From: Rhizobium sp. SL42
GTDB taxonomy: Bacteria > Pseudomonadota > Alphaproteobacteria > Rhizobiales > Rhizobiaceae
Direction of reading: 5' to 3'
Length of the DNA: 64,000 nucleotides
NCBI RefSeq assembly: GCF_021729845.1
Contig: NZ_CP063398.1
Span: forward strand, 310,001-374,000
Made by a program: the position numbers and the translations under genes. Below are positions 1 through 8,444 of the stretch, in pieces; within the stretch, counting starts at the first letter, position 1; every line of letters begins with the position of its first letter. The notes under the pieces are model-generated. The model saw nothing but the letters and a program-made list of their open reading frames with translations, was not told where the DNA came from and searched no databases.

Positions 1-1
1 C

Positions 2-1075
2 GCATCCATGCGCTTTGACCGGCGTGCCCATGTGCTGGTCGAGATTGTGTGCGACGACGGCACCACGGGCTGGGGCGAATGCCTCGGCCCGGCACGTCCG
101 AATGCAGCTGTCGTTGCCGCCTACAAGGCCTGGCTGATCGGCGCCAACCCGCTGGAAACCGAAAAGATCTGGGCGACGCTCTACAATGCGCTGCGCGACC
201 AGGGCCAGCGGGGGCTGACGCTGACTGCTCTATCCGGCATCGATATCGCGCTTTGGGACATAAAGGGCAAACATTTCAACGCACCTGTGTCGATCCTGCT
301 TGGCGGCCGCTTCCGCGAAACCGTCAGGGCCTATGCCACGGGCAGCTTCAAGCGCGATGGCGTTGATCGTGTCGAAGACAATGCCACCGATATCGCGACC
401 TATCGGTCGCAAGGCTTCCATGCCTCGAAGATCAAGGTCGGTTTCGGCATCGAGGAAGATCTGCGCGTGATCAAGGCTGCGCGCGAAGCCGCTGGCCCCG
501 ACATGCGCCTGATGGCAGACGGCAACCATGGCTACGGCGTTCTGGAAGCGGTTGAATTCGGCCGTCGCGCCGCCGAATACGGCCTCGACTGGTTCGAGGA
601 ACCGGTCGTGCCCGAACAGCTTGCTGCCTACCGCGAAGTGCGCGCCAGGCAGCCGATCCCGGTTGCCGGCGGTGAAACCTGGCACAGTCGCTGGGGCATG
701 AAAGAGCCGATCGAAACGCGTTGCATCGATATCGTCCAGCCGGACCTGGCGGGTGTCGGCGGCTTCACCGAAGCCAAGCGGGTGGCCGATCTGGCCGCCC
801 TGTTCGGCGTGCGCGTCGTACCGCATGTCTGGGGTACAGCCGTGCATATCGCCGCCGCCCTGCAGTTCATCGCTGCCATGGTGCCGGATCCGGTGCGCGT
901 CAATCCGATCGAGCCGATCCTCGAATTCGACCGCACCGACAATCCGTTCCGTCAGGCGGTGATCAAAACCCCGATCGAGCATCAAAACGGCGTCGTCGCC
1001 ATCCCGAATGGTCCTGGCCTTGGCATCGAGATCAACCGCGATGCCCTCGCCGACTTCAAGATGAAGGACGACTGA
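2..1075 (+). CDS. gci: D-galactarolactone cycloisomerase (enolase superfamily), 5' end cut by window
   Basis: Enolase-superfamily enzyme that opens and isomerises D-galactaro-1,4-lactone on the oxidative uronate route. Counting from the ATG at 8, the family residues are present: the KxK motif at K141/K143, metal ligands D171, E197/E198 and E223, and H273 in VVPHVWGTA. The frame stays open to base 2. As I remember the Agrobacterium Gci protein (about 378 aa), it carries roughly 23 residues before the MRFDRRAHVLVEI segment, so the ATG at 8 is probably internal and the true start lies just outside the window. The next gene, gli, overlaps its stop (TGATG), and a TRAP transporter follows, which is the gene order I recall from the Agrobacterium linear chromosome. 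The function is by family resemblance, not tested. Confidence 0.88.
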   Translation, partial: ASMRFDRRAHVLVEIVCDDGTTGWGECLGPARPNAAVVAAYKAWLIGANPLETEKIWATLYNALRDQGQRGLTLTALSGIDIALWDIKGKHFNAPVSILLGGRFRETVRAYATGSFKRDGVDRVEDNATDIATYRSQGFHASKIKVGFGIEEDLRVIKAAREAAGPDMRLMADGNHGYGVLEAVEFGRRAAEYGLDWFEEPVVPEQLAAYREVRARQPIPVAGGETWHSRWGMKEPIETRCIDIVQPDLAGVGGFTEAKRVADLAALFGVRVVPHVWGTAVHIAAALQFIAAMVPDPVRVNPIEPILEFDRTDNPFRQAVIKTPIEHQNGVVAIPNGPGLGIEINRDALADFKMKDD

Positions 1076-1959
1076 TGACGCTCGTTCGCCCCCTTTCCGG
1101 CCGCAAACCCAAGATCGCGCTCCCGAAAGGGGCGATCGACACCCAGATGCACGCCTATCTGCCGGGTTTCGCCGCGATCGAAGGTGGCCCCCCTCTGCCG
1201 GCCGGCGAACTGCCAAGTCCGTCGCAGTACCGCGAATTCATGAAATGGATCGGGATCGACCGGGTTATCGTGACCCAGGGCAATGCGCATCAACGCGACA
1301 ACCACAACCTGATCGCCTGCCTGAAGGACTTCGGTGATCTCGCCTGGGGTGTGGCGGCGGTCAATGGTCAGGCAACCGAAGCCGAACTCGATGAGCTGTC
1401 CGATGGGCGTGTGATCGGCCTGCGGATCATGGACCTGCCCGGCGGTGGCGTCGACCTGAGCCATCTGGAAGCAGTCGATGCGATTGCATCAAGTCGCAAC
1501 TGGATGCTCGCCGTGCAATTCGACGGCAGCAATATCGTCGACCACGAATCCCGCCTGTCCCGGTTGAAATCGCGCTGGGTGCTTGATCACCATGGCAAAT
1601 TCTTCTGCGGCGTTACACCGGATAGCCCGCAGGTCAAGGCAGCCAAGCGCCTCATCGATCGCGGCAATTGCTGGTTCAAGTTTGCCGGCGCCTACGAATC
1701 GTCGAAGTCCGGTGCACCCGATTTCTCCGATGTCGCAGCCGTTGCCCAGGCCATTGCAGCCCATGCTCCGGAGAGAATCGTCTGGGGGTCGAACTGGCCG
1801 CATAATCTCGCAAAGACACAAGCGGACTATCCCGACGACGCTGCCCTGACCGACACAATTCTTGGCTGGCTGGCCGATGATGCCGCTCGCCATCTCGCAC
1901 TCGTGGACAATCCCGAGCAACTCTTCGGCCTTGAACCAAGGGGGAACAAGGGGACCTGA
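1075..1959 (+). CDS. gli: D-galactarolactone isomerase, amidohydrolase superfamily
   Basis: A 294-aa protein of the amidohydrolase-2 family (COG3618), the group that includes 2-pyrone-4,6-dicarboxylate hydrolase and Agrobacterium Gli. Gli interconverts the 1,5- and 1,4-lactones of D-galactaric acid, so it supplies the substrate of Gci. The N-terminal DTQMH motif (residues 22-26) and the C-terminal WGSNWPH segment are the family landmarks. The ATG at 1075 overlaps the gci stop as TGATG, which indicates translational coupling and fixes the start. A longer reading frame upstream overlaps gci and is not needed. The assignment rests on the gci partner and the TRAP neighbours. A PDC-hydrolase-like lactonase is the main alternative. 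Confidence 0.85.
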   Translation: MTLVRPLSGRKPKIALPKGAIDTQMHAYLPGFAAIEGGPPLPAGELPSPSQYREFMKWIGIDRVIVTQGNAHQRDNHNLIACLKDFGDLAWGVAAVNGQATEAELDELSDGRVIGLRIMDLPGGGVDLSHLEAVDAIASSRNWMLAVQFDGSNIVDHESRLSRLKSRWVLDHHGKFFCGVTPDSPQVKAAKRLIDRGNCWFKFAGAYESSKSGAPDFSDVAAVAQAIAAHAPERIVWGSNWPHNLAKTQADYPDDAALTDTILGWLADDAARHLALVDNPEQLFGLEPRGNKGT

Positions 1960-1966
1960 GAGCTAA

Positions 1967-1992
1967 CCGTCAATCCTGGGAGGTTTTGACGG
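1967..1992 (+). promoter_or_regulatory. Hairpin in the gli-dctP gap
   Basis: A 7-bp perfect stem (CCGTCAA with TTGACGG) and a 12-nt loop lie in the 57-nt gap between gli and dctP. No T-run follows directly, so it is more likely an mRNA end-protecting or processing structure upstream of dctP than a terminator. The AAAGAGGAGGAAGAC ribosome-binding site of dctP begins about 10 nt further on. Confidence 0.35.
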
Positions 1993-2016
1993 ATCACCGA
2001 TAAAGAGGAGGAAGAC

Positions 2017-2991
2017 ATGAAAACTGCCGCAATGCTGAGCCTCGTCATGGGGCTGACACTGGGTGCCGGCGCGCTGAACGCGCAAGAGATCACCCTGCGT
2101 TCCGCCGATATCCATCCCGATGGTTATCCGACCGTGGACGCTGTGAAATACATGGGCGAACTGGTGTCCCAAAAGACCAATGGCCGGGTCAAGATCGAGG
2201 TCATGAACAATGCGGCGCTCGGTGCCGAAAAGGACACGATCGAGCAGACCCGCTTCGGCGTCATCGAGATGAACCGCGTCAACAGCGCGCCGTTCAACAA
2301 CCTGGTTCCTGAAACCGTCGTCTTCGGCCTGCCCTTCCTGTTTCGCGATACCGATCACATGCACAAGGTGGTGGATGGCCCGATCGGCGACGAAGTGCTT
2401 GCGGCCTTCGAACCGCACGGCCTGATCGGCCTCGCCTTCTACGATTCCGGTGCGCGCTCGTTCTATTCGACCAAGAAGCCGATCGAAAAGCTCGCCGATC
2501 TGAAGGGCATGAAGGTACGTGTCCAGCAGTCCGATCTGTGGATCGCGATGATGGAAGCCTTCGGTGCCAACCCGACCCCCATGCCGTTCGGCGAAGTCTA
2601 TTCCTCGCTTGAAACCGGTGTCGTGGATGCCGCCGAAAACAACTGGCCGTCCTACGAATCCTCGCGCCACTTCGAAGTGGCGAAGAACTACACCCTGACC
2701 GAACATTCCCTGACCCCGGAAATCCTGGTCATCTCCAAGATCACCTGGGACAAGCTGACACCGGAAGACCAGAAGGTCATCCGCGAATCCGCCAAGGAAT
2801 CGGTCGGCAAGATGCGTGAACTGTGGCAGGCCCGCGAAAAGGCATCGGAAGAAAAGATCCGCGCCTCGGGAGCCAATATCATCACCGTCGACAAGGCCGA
2901 ATTCTCCGCAGCAATGCAGCCTGTCTATGACAAGTTCATCACCGACCCCAAGATGAAGGACCTGGTCACCCGGGTCCAGGAAGTCAAGTAA
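2017..2991 (+). CDS. dctP: TRAP transporter substrate-binding protein (DctP family), probably for uronates
   Basis: A 324-aa periplasmic solute receptor with an N-terminal signal peptide (cleavage likely after ALNA, residue 22). It has the DctP-family body, including the GMKVRVQQSD segment that carries the conserved carboxylate-binding arginine. A strong AGGAGGAAG ribosome-binding site precedes the ATG. It follows gci/gli and is followed by the two membrane subunits, so the ligand is inferred to be galacturonate, glucuronate or a related aldarate or lactone. A true terminator-type hairpin separates it from dctQ, which would give more receptor than permease. Confidence 0.87.
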   Translation: MKTAAMLSLVMGLTLGAGALNAQEITLRSADIHPDGYPTVDAVKYMGELVSQKTNGRVKIEVMNNAALGAEKDTIEQTRFGVIEMNRVNSAPFNNLVPETVVFGLPFLFRDTDHMHKVVDGPIGDEVLAAFEPHGLIGLAFYDSGARSFYSTKKPIEKLADLKGMKVRVQQSDLWIAMMEAFGANPTPMPFGEVYSSLETGVVDAAENNWPSYESSRHFEVAKNYTLTEHSLTPEILVISKITWDKLTPEDQKVIRESAKESVGKMRELWQAREKASEEKIRASGANIITVDKAEFSAAMQPVYDKFITDPKMKDLVTRVQEVK

Positions 2992-3001
2992 TCGGAAGCA
3001 G

Positions 3002-3032
3002 CCGGCCGTATCGCAAGATATGGCCGGTTTTT
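3002..3032 (+). terminator. Intrinsic terminator/attenuator between dctP and dctQ
   Basis: An 11-bp stem (arms 3002-3012 and 3017-3027, one G-T pair) closed by a GCAA tetraloop and followed directly by TTTTT. It starts 10 nt after the dctP stop. It has the full form of a rho-independent terminator inside an operon, which fits partial termination that lowers dctQM relative to dctP. Confidence 0.8.
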
Positions 3033-3083
3033 CATTCAGGGTTGCAGTGTGGCCGCCTATTCGTGGTGGCCGTGGAGGGAAAT

Positions 3084-3605
3084 ATGTTGCGCTTTATGAC
3101 GGCTGTGCGCCCGGCTCTCGCACGCCTTAGCCAGTTCTGCCTGTATATCTCTGGCATCGGCCTTGTCGCGATGACCTTGATCATCGGATGGCAGATCTTC
3201 GGTCGCTATGTTCTGAACGATACGCCGAGTTGGTCCGAGCCGCTGTCGCTGATGTTGATGTCGTGGTTCATCATGCTGGGCTCTGCCGTGGGGGTCCGTG
3301 AAAGCGTGCATCTCGGCCTCGATTTTGTCCGTCACGGAGCGTCTCCGGCAATTCAGAAGATCATGGACCTGGTGAGCCTCGGCTTGATCGTCCTGTTTGG
3401 CGTCGCGATGAGCTACTACGGCTTTCTTCTCGCTGCCGGTACCTGGACAGCAACCATTCCGGTCCTCGGTCTGCCCGGCGGCGTCGACTTCTTCCCGCTG
3501 ATCGTCGGCGGCGCCATCATCGCCATCTTTGCCGCCGAACGCTTCATAGATGTTTCCATCGGCGAGAAAATCGCTGCCACCGTTGTTGTGCAGGAGGCTG
3601 CGTGA
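3084..3605 (+). CDS. dctQ: TRAP transporter small membrane subunit (DctQ)
   Basis: A 173-aa membrane protein with four predicted hydrophobic helices, the DctQ layout. The family segment VGVRESVHLGLDFV follows the second helix. The ATG at 3084 is chosen because GGAGGGA lies 4-10 nt upstream; a longer in-frame start at 3042 has no ribosome-binding site and would add a non-hydrophobic leader. The stop overlaps the start of dctM. It partners DctM and receives ligand from DctP. Confidence 0.83.
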   Translation: MLRFMTAVRPALARLSQFCLYISGIGLVAMTLIIGWQIFGRYVLNDTPSWSEPLSLMLMSWFIMLGSAVGVRESVHLGLDFVRHGASPAIQKIMDLVSLGLIVLFGVAMSYYGFLLAAGTWTATIPVLGLPGGVDFFPLIVGGAIIAIFAAERFIDVSIGEKIAATVVVQEAA

Positions 3606-4885
3606 TGGCCTATACCGTTCTTTTCGGCGTCTTCACCCTGCTGATGATGATCGGCATGCCGATCGCCTTCTGCCTGGGCATCGCCTCGCTTGCCACCGTG
3701 CTTTATATCGGCATCCCGCCGATCGTCGTGTTCCAGCAGATGAATTCCGGCATGAACGTCTTTGCCATGATGGCGATCCCGTTTTTCATCTTCGCCGGTG
3801 ACCTGATGGTCCGCGGCGGGATTGCCAATCGCCTGATCCGTTTTGCCGCCGGCATTGTTGGCCATCTGCGCGGCGGCCTGGGCCAGGTCAACATCGTTGC
3901 TTCAACCCTGTTCGGTGGTATTTCCGGCTCCGCGGTCGCCGATGCGTCCGCGGTCGGCGGCCTGATGATCCCGCAAATGGCAGCCCGCGGTTATGACCGC
4001 AGCTACGCCGTCAACGTCACGGTCAATGCTGCAATCATCGCACTGATGATCCCGCCCTCGCACAACATGATCCTCTATTCGATTGCCGCCGGCGGCAATG
4101 TCTCGGTCGCCGACCTGTTCACCGCCGGTGTCATTCCCGGCATGCTGCTCGCCGCAGCTTTGATGGTCACCGCCTATATCGTTGCGCGGCGCCGCGGTTA
4201 TCCGTCTGAACCCTTCCCCGGCTTCCAGAAGCTCGGCTACTTCTTTCTCGCCTCCCTGCCGGGGCTTCTGCTGATCGGCATCATATTCGGCGGCGTGCGC
4301 TCGGGCATCTTCACGGCGACGGAAAGCTCATGCATAGCGGTTCTCTACGCCTTTCTCGTCGCCATGCTGGTCTATCGCGAGCTGAACTGGGACGGCTTTG
4401 TCGAAGCCGTGTTGGGCGCGGTACGGACCACGGCCATGGTCCTGCTGGTCATCGGTACGGCGGCATCCTTCGGCTGGCTGATGTCCTTCCTGCAGGTCCA
4501 GACACTGTTGGTCCAGGCCATCAGCGCAGTGTCCGATAATCCGATCGTCGTGCTGTTGATGATCAACATCATCCTGCTTCTGCTTGGAACCTTCATGGAC
4601 ATGGCACCGATGGTGATCATTGCGACACCGGTGCTGCTGCCAGTCGTCAAAGCCTTCGGCATCGATCCCGTGCATTTCGGCGTGGTGATGATCCTCAATG
4701 CCGGGATCGGCCTCAATACACCACCGGTCGGAACGGTTCTATTCGTCGGCTGCGCGGTCGGCGGCATCACAATCCGTGAAGCGATGAAGACGATCTGGCC
4801 CTTCTTCGGCGCCAGCATCGCGGTGCTGATGGCCGTGACCTATATTCCGGCGCTGTCGCTCTGGCTCCCCAGCCTGTTCAAGTAA
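3605..4885 (+). CDS. dctM: TRAP transporter large membrane subunit (DctM)
   Basis: A 426-aa polytopic protein with about 12 hydrophobic segments and DctM-family motifs, including GGISGSAVADASAVGG (the conserved glycine-rich turn) and IPPSHNMILYS. It forms the sodium-driven transport channel with DctQ. The ATG at 3605 overlaps the dctQ stop (TGATG); a GTG one codon earlier is also possible. It is the last gene of the gci-gli-dctPQM transcript and is followed by a strong terminator. Confidence 0.87.
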   Translation: MAYTVLFGVFTLLMMIGMPIAFCLGIASLATVLYIGIPPIVVFQQMNSGMNVFAMMAIPFFIFAGDLMVRGGIANRLIRFAAGIVGHLRGGLGQVNIVASTLFGGISGSAVADASAVGGLMIPQMAARGYDRSYAVNVTVNAAIIALMIPPSHNMILYSIAAGGNVSVADLFTAGVIPGMLLAAALMVTAYIVARRRGYPSEPFPGFQKLGYFFLASLPGLLLIGIIFGGVRSGIFTATESSCIAVLYAFLVAMLVYRELNWDGFVEAVLGAVRTTAMVLLVIGTAASFGWLMSFLQVQTLLVQAISAVSDNPIVVLLMINIILLLLGTFMDMAPMVIIATPVLLPVVKAFGIDPVHFGVVMILNAGIGLNTPPVGTVLFVGCAVGGITIREAMKTIWPFFGASIAVLMAVTYIPALSLWLPSLFK

Positions 4886-4909
4886 GCAGCCCTGCTCAAA
4901 CAGGCATCT

Positions 4910-4937
4910 GGCGGGGGCTTTGGCCCCCGCCTTTTTT
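4910..4937 (+). terminator. Intrinsic terminator after dctM
   Basis: A perfect 9-bp GC stem (GGCGGGGGC with GCCCCCGCC), a TTTG loop and six T residues, 24 nt after the dctM stop. It marks the end of the uronate operon and isolates the ornithine cyclodeaminase gene. Confidence 0.92.
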
Positions 4938-5085
4938 GTCGCCGGCCGGCAAAGGCTTGCAATTTGCGCAACATAAATAGGCAAAACGTCAGTTTCATCG
5001 ATCAAACAGATAGATTATCGCCATTTCGCATAGCCTGCCTGCCGGATTAGACTGCTTGCAGTTAACGCTCCAGCCCCGGTGGACC

Positions 5086-6138
5086 ATGACAGCACCCAGC
5101 CCTTCGGAAAAAGCCTTCGTTCCCTTCGTTAGCGTCGAAAACATGATGCGCCTTGTGCATCACATCGGCATCGAAACGGTCCTGACCGAGCTGACCGACG
5201 TCATCGAATCCGATTTCCGTCGCTGGCCCCTGTTCGACAAAACCCCGCGTGTTGCATCCCATTCGCGCGAGGGCGTGATCGAGCTGATGCCGACGTCGGA
5301 CGGCGAGATCTATGCGTTCAAATATGTAAACGGCCACCCGAAAAACATGGCCCAGGGCCTGCAGACCGTCACGGCATTCGGCCTGCTGGCGGAGGTTTCC
5401 ACCGGCTATCCGGTCCTGCTCACGGAAATGACGTTGCTGACCGCACTGCGTACGGCAGCTACATCCGCCATGGCCGCCCGCCATTTGGCACCTAAAGGTG
5501 CAAAGACCATGGCGATGATCGGCAATGGCGCCCAGGCGGAATTCCAGGCCCTGGCCATGAAGGCCGTACTCGGCATCGACAAGATCCGGCTCTATGACAT
5601 CGACCCGCGCGCCAGCGACAAGGTCGCCCGCAATCTCGCAGGATCTGGTCTGGCGGTCACCGTATGCACATCGGCCCAGGCGGCGATCGAGGGCGCAGAG
5701 ATCATCACGACCTGCACCGCCGACAAGCAGAACGCGACGATCCTGACGGACAACATGGTCGGCGCCGACGTGCATATCAACGCAATCGGCGGTGACTGCC
5801 CCGGCAAGACCGAGCTGCACAGGGACATTCTCAAGCGCGCCGAGACCTTTGTCGAATACCCGCCGCAAACCCGCATCGAAGGCGAGATCCAGCAGATGGA
5901 TCCCGACTATCCGGTAACGGAACTGTGGAAGGTGGTGACCGGCGAGGCTATCGGTCGGCGAGAGCCGGGCCAGATCACCCTGTTCGACAGCGTCGGATTT
6001 GCCATCGAGGACTTTTCCGCCTTGCGCTATGTGCGCGCCAAGCTTGAAGGCACCGGCTTCTACCAGGACATCGACATCATCGCCGATCCGGACGATCCGC
6101 GTGATCTGTTCGGCATGCTGCAGCGGGCAAAAGACTGA
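5086..6138 (+). CDS. ocd: Ornithine cyclodeaminase
   Basis: NAD-dependent conversion of L-ornithine to L-proline and ammonia, the last step of octopine/nopaline-type opine and arginine breakdown in Agrobacterium. The 350-aa product resembles Ti-plasmid Ocd closely along its length: FVSVENMMRL near the start, VIELMPTSDG, FKYVNGHPKN, the Rossmann MIGNGAQAEFQA, and GGDCPGKTELHRDIL. The ATG at 5086 is preferred over an in-frame TTG at 5056; the ribosome-binding site is weak in both cases. It stands alone, with no opine oxidase, arginase or Lrp-type regulator next to it, so it may use ornithine from general arginine turnover. A mu-crystallin-type imine reductase is a remote alternative. Confidence 0.92.
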   Translation: MTAPSPSEKAFVPFVSVENMMRLVHHIGIETVLTELTDVIESDFRRWPLFDKTPRVASHSREGVIELMPTSDGEIYAFKYVNGHPKNMAQGLQTVTAFGLLAEVSTGYPVLLTEMTLLTALRTAATSAMAARHLAPKGAKTMAMIGNGAQAEFQALAMKAVLGIDKIRLYDIDPRASDKVARNLAGSGLAVTVCTSAQAAIEGAEIITTCTADKQNATILTDNMVGADVHINAIGGDCPGKTELHRDILKRAETFVEYPPQTRIEGEIQQMDPDYPVTELWKVVTGEAIGRREPGQITLFDSVGFAIEDFSALRYVRAKLEGTGFYQDIDIIADPDDPRDLFGMLQRAKD

Positions 6139-6192
6139 ACTCTATCCGCTGATTGCCGGGCGTTTCATGCAACGTTAGCCCTCCGTCCGACT

Positions 6193-7176
6193 TTACGCCG
6201 GACGCGGCGCGCGCGCCATCAGCCGCGCATAGGCGATCGCCGACAGCATATTGATGTGATTGGCCTTGCCGGTTCCGGCAATATCGAAGGCCGTGCCATG
6301 ATCGACCGACACGCGGTCGATCGGCAGTCCAAGCGAAACATTGACGGCGGTCTCGAAGGCGACGAGCTTGATCGGGATATGACCCTGGTCGTGATACTGG
6401 GCGATCACCAGATCGAAGGCGCCGTTATAGGCGCGGGCAAAGACTGTATCGGCGGAGATCGGCCCGACGACATCGATACCCTGTGCCTTGGCAAGCTCTA
6501 CGGCAGGCGCCAGGAATTCCGTGTCTTCCGTGCCAAAAAGCCCGTTTTCACCGCAATGCGGATTGAGCCCGGCGACCGCAATGCGCGCCTTCTTGCCGAG
6601 CCGCAGGAAATGCCTGTGTCCTGCCTCGATGGTAGCCAGAACACGCGCGGTCGTTGCCCGTTCGATCGCACCCTTCAGCGAGATATGGGTCGACACATGG
6701 ATGGTGTTAAGCCGTTCCGAGGCGAGCAGCATGAAGGAGCTTTTTGACCCCGTCAGATGGGCAAGCAGGCCCGTGTGACCGTCATGATGATGCCCGGCAA
6801 GGTTCATCGCTTCCTTGTTGATCGGTGCCGTGACGATGACATCGGCACGACCGCTCATCGCAAGATCGACGGCCCGCGTGATATAGCGAACCGAGGCTTC
6901 GCCGGCGACCGGACTGACCTTGCCGATCTCCGGTAGCGGCGCATCGAGCGACACTTCGTCCACGGCAACCGCATCCGCAATGCCAGCCGGCTCCAAACCA
7001 TATCTGAGACCGGCGCCGGTCGCCTTGTCGGCACGCTCCAGCGCTTCGATATTGCCGACGATGACGAAGTCGCGGCGCTCCTCGGGCGTCATGCTCGCCA
7101 ATGCCTTGACGATGACTTCAGGGCCGACACCGGCAGGGTCGCCGAGCGTCACTGCCACTTTCGGGTTGCGCGCCAT
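6193..7176 (-). CDS. PdxA-family dehydrogenase, probably 4-phospho-threonate type (PdxA2)
   Basis: A 327-aa homologue of 4-hydroxythreonine-4-phosphate dehydrogenase. The metal-binding histidines are in place ([28 protein letters not shown]), as are the [10 protein letters not shown]-terminus and the C-terminal [10 protein letters not shown]. PdxA2 proteins beside DUF1537 kinases oxidise D-threonate 4-phosphate or relatives, and decarboxylation yields DHAP. A DUF1537 kinase occurs at 16572, so a role in acid-sugar breakdown is more likely than vitamin B6 synthesis. The ATG at 7176 is chosen because GAAGGA lies 9 nt upstream; an ATG two codons earlier is too close to it. It sits 29 nt after the alcohol dehydrogenase, in the same operon. 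Confidence 0.83.
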   Translation of the reverse strand: MARNPKVAVTLGDPAGVGPEVIVKALASMTPEERRDFVIVGNIEALERADKATGAGLRYGLEPAGIADAVAVDEVSLDAPLPEIGKVSPVAGEASVRYITRAVDLAMSGRADVIVTAPINKEAMNLAGHHHDGHTGLLAHLTGSKSSFMLLASERLNTIHVSTHISLKGAIERATTARVLATIEAGHRHFLRLGKKARIAVAGLNPHCGENGLFGTEDTEFLAPAVELAKAQGIDVVGPISADTVFARAYNGAFDLVIAQYHDQGHIPIKLVAFETAVNVSLGLPIDRVSVDHGTAFDIAGTGKANHINMLSAIAYARLMARAPRPA

Positions 7177-7205
7177 GATCATGCTTCCTTCTTCAAAACT
7201 TCGGC

Positions 7206-8339
7206 TCAGTAGGCAGCCTGGTAGATTGTCAAAATGTCGGCCTGGCTGAGGTCGCGCGGATTGTTGTCGAGCAGGCGGCGGATTGCAAAGGCATCGCTCG
7301 CCATGGTCGCAAGATCGTCTGCGTCCACGCCCAGACCCGACAGGCTCATTTCGATGCCAAGGTCGGCACAGAAGGCGTAAGCCGCATCAAAGACCTCGCC
7401 GACCTCAGTTTTGCCCTCATATCCGAGCGCCTGCATGACGGCCTGCGTTTTCACCGGGACGGTCGGCGTGTTGAAAGCAAGGACATGCGGGAAAATCAAT
7501 GCGTTGGCCGCCCCATGCGGCACATGCCAACGGGTTCCGAGCGGGTAGGCAAGCGCATGGCCGCCAGCCGTATTGACCGGTCCGAGACAGAACCCGCCAT
7601 AGAGCGATGCAAGCGCCAGGCCGGAGCGGGCTTCCGCATCGGCCCCGTCACGCACGGCGCGGGCAAGATATCGGCCGACAAGCCTCGTCCCTTCCTGCGC
7701 ATAGAGATCGATCGCCGGGTGCGCCTTGCGGTTGGTGAAGGCCTCGACACAATGCGCCATGGCATCGACACCGGTCGCCGCCGTCACCTTTGGCGGAACG
7801 CTGAATGTGAAAGCAGGATCGATTACCGCGATATCGGCCAGCATATGCAGACTTTCCACCGCGAGCTTTGCCTTTGTCGCCGGGTCGGTCACCAATGCGC
7901 GAATACCTGCCTCGCTGCCGGTTCCAGCGGTGGTCGGCACCTGCGCCAGCGCGACGCGGCGTGGCCCTTCGACCTTGTTCGGGCCGACCACATCGCGAAG
8001 GCTCTGAGACGAACCGACCAGGACTGCAGCCAGCTTGGCCAGATCCATGGCGCTGCCGCCACCAAAACCGACGATCAGCTGGGCGTCAGCAGCGTTTGCG
8101 GCCGCCAGCACCTTGTCCAGATTGTCTGTGTCCGGTTCGGGCTTCACCTCGCCGAAGACCGCAACGTGCCCCGGCAACTCGAGCGCATCGACGCGGCCCG
8201 CATTAAACGCATCGGAAATCACCAATATGCGGGCAAAGCCTTTATCTGCGGCCCATTTTCCAAGCTTGCCCGCTGTTCCCACGCCGAATTCGATCAAATG
8301 CGGACGAACGATTGTGATCGGCGCTTCAAGGCTTGCCAT
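7206..8339 (-). CDS. Iron-containing (group III) alcohol dehydrogenase
   Basis: A 377-aa Fe-ADH family protein. It has the nucleotide-binding [12 protein letters not shown], the TAGTGSE loop, and metal ligands in [20 protein letters not shown] and HVPHGAANA. The ATG at 8339 has a good GGGGAGGAA ribosome-binding site. Members near acid-sugar kinases act on small hydroxy-acids, lactaldehyde-like compounds or semialdehydes, but the substrate here cannot be read from the sequence. It lies between the sialidase-fold gene and pdxA2 on the same strand. The 105-nt gap upstream contains an inverted repeat that could be an operator, so this gene and pdxA2 may have their own promoter. Confidence 0.85.
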   Translation of the reverse strand: MASLEAPITIVRPHLIEFGVGTAGKLGKWAADKGFARILVISDAFNAGRVDALELPGHVAVFGEVKPEPDTDNLDKVLAAANAADAQLIVGFGGGSAMDLAKLAAVLVGSSQSLRDVVGPNKVEGPRRVALAQVPTTAGTGSEAGIRALVTDPATKAKLAVESLHMLADIAVIDPAFTFSVPPKVTAATGVDAMAHCVEAFTNRKAHPAIDLYAQEGTRLVGRYLARAVRDGADAEARSGLALASLYGGFCLGPVNTAGGHALAYPLGTRWHVPHGAANALIFPHVLAFNTPTVPVKTQAVMQALGYEGKTEVGEVFDAAYAFCADLGIEMSLSGLGVDADDLATMASDAFAIRRLLDNNPRDLSQADILTIYQAAY

Positions 8340-8364
8340 CGAACATTCCTCCCCGGAAGACCGC

Positions 8365-8387
8365 TTACAAGCGCTTCCGATTTGTAA
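8365..8387. promoter_or_regulatory. Candidate operator: TTACAA/TTGTAA inverted repeat
   Basis: Perfect 6-bp arms TTACAA (8365-8370) and TTGTAA (8382-8387), separated by 11 nt, in the gap upstream of the alcohol dehydrogenase. FadR/GntR proteins commonly bind short repeats containing GT...AC, and a FadR-type gene lies at 17665. The link is inference only. Confidence 0.3.
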
Positions 8388-8444
8388 AGTTGTTACTACG
8401 TGATGAGCGGCCGCAATGGTCGCCCAGCCGCTACCCGCCGGACC

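Noticed and set aside
230..1216. A 328-codon minus-strand frame opposite gci/gli
   Set aside because: Same cause: antisense shadow of two recognised genes.
6193..7176. Assigning the PdxA-family gene to pyridoxal phosphate synthesis
   Set aside because: Operon context (alcohol dehydrogenase, DapA-type lyase, DUF1537 kinase across the gap) fits the PdxA2 group better.
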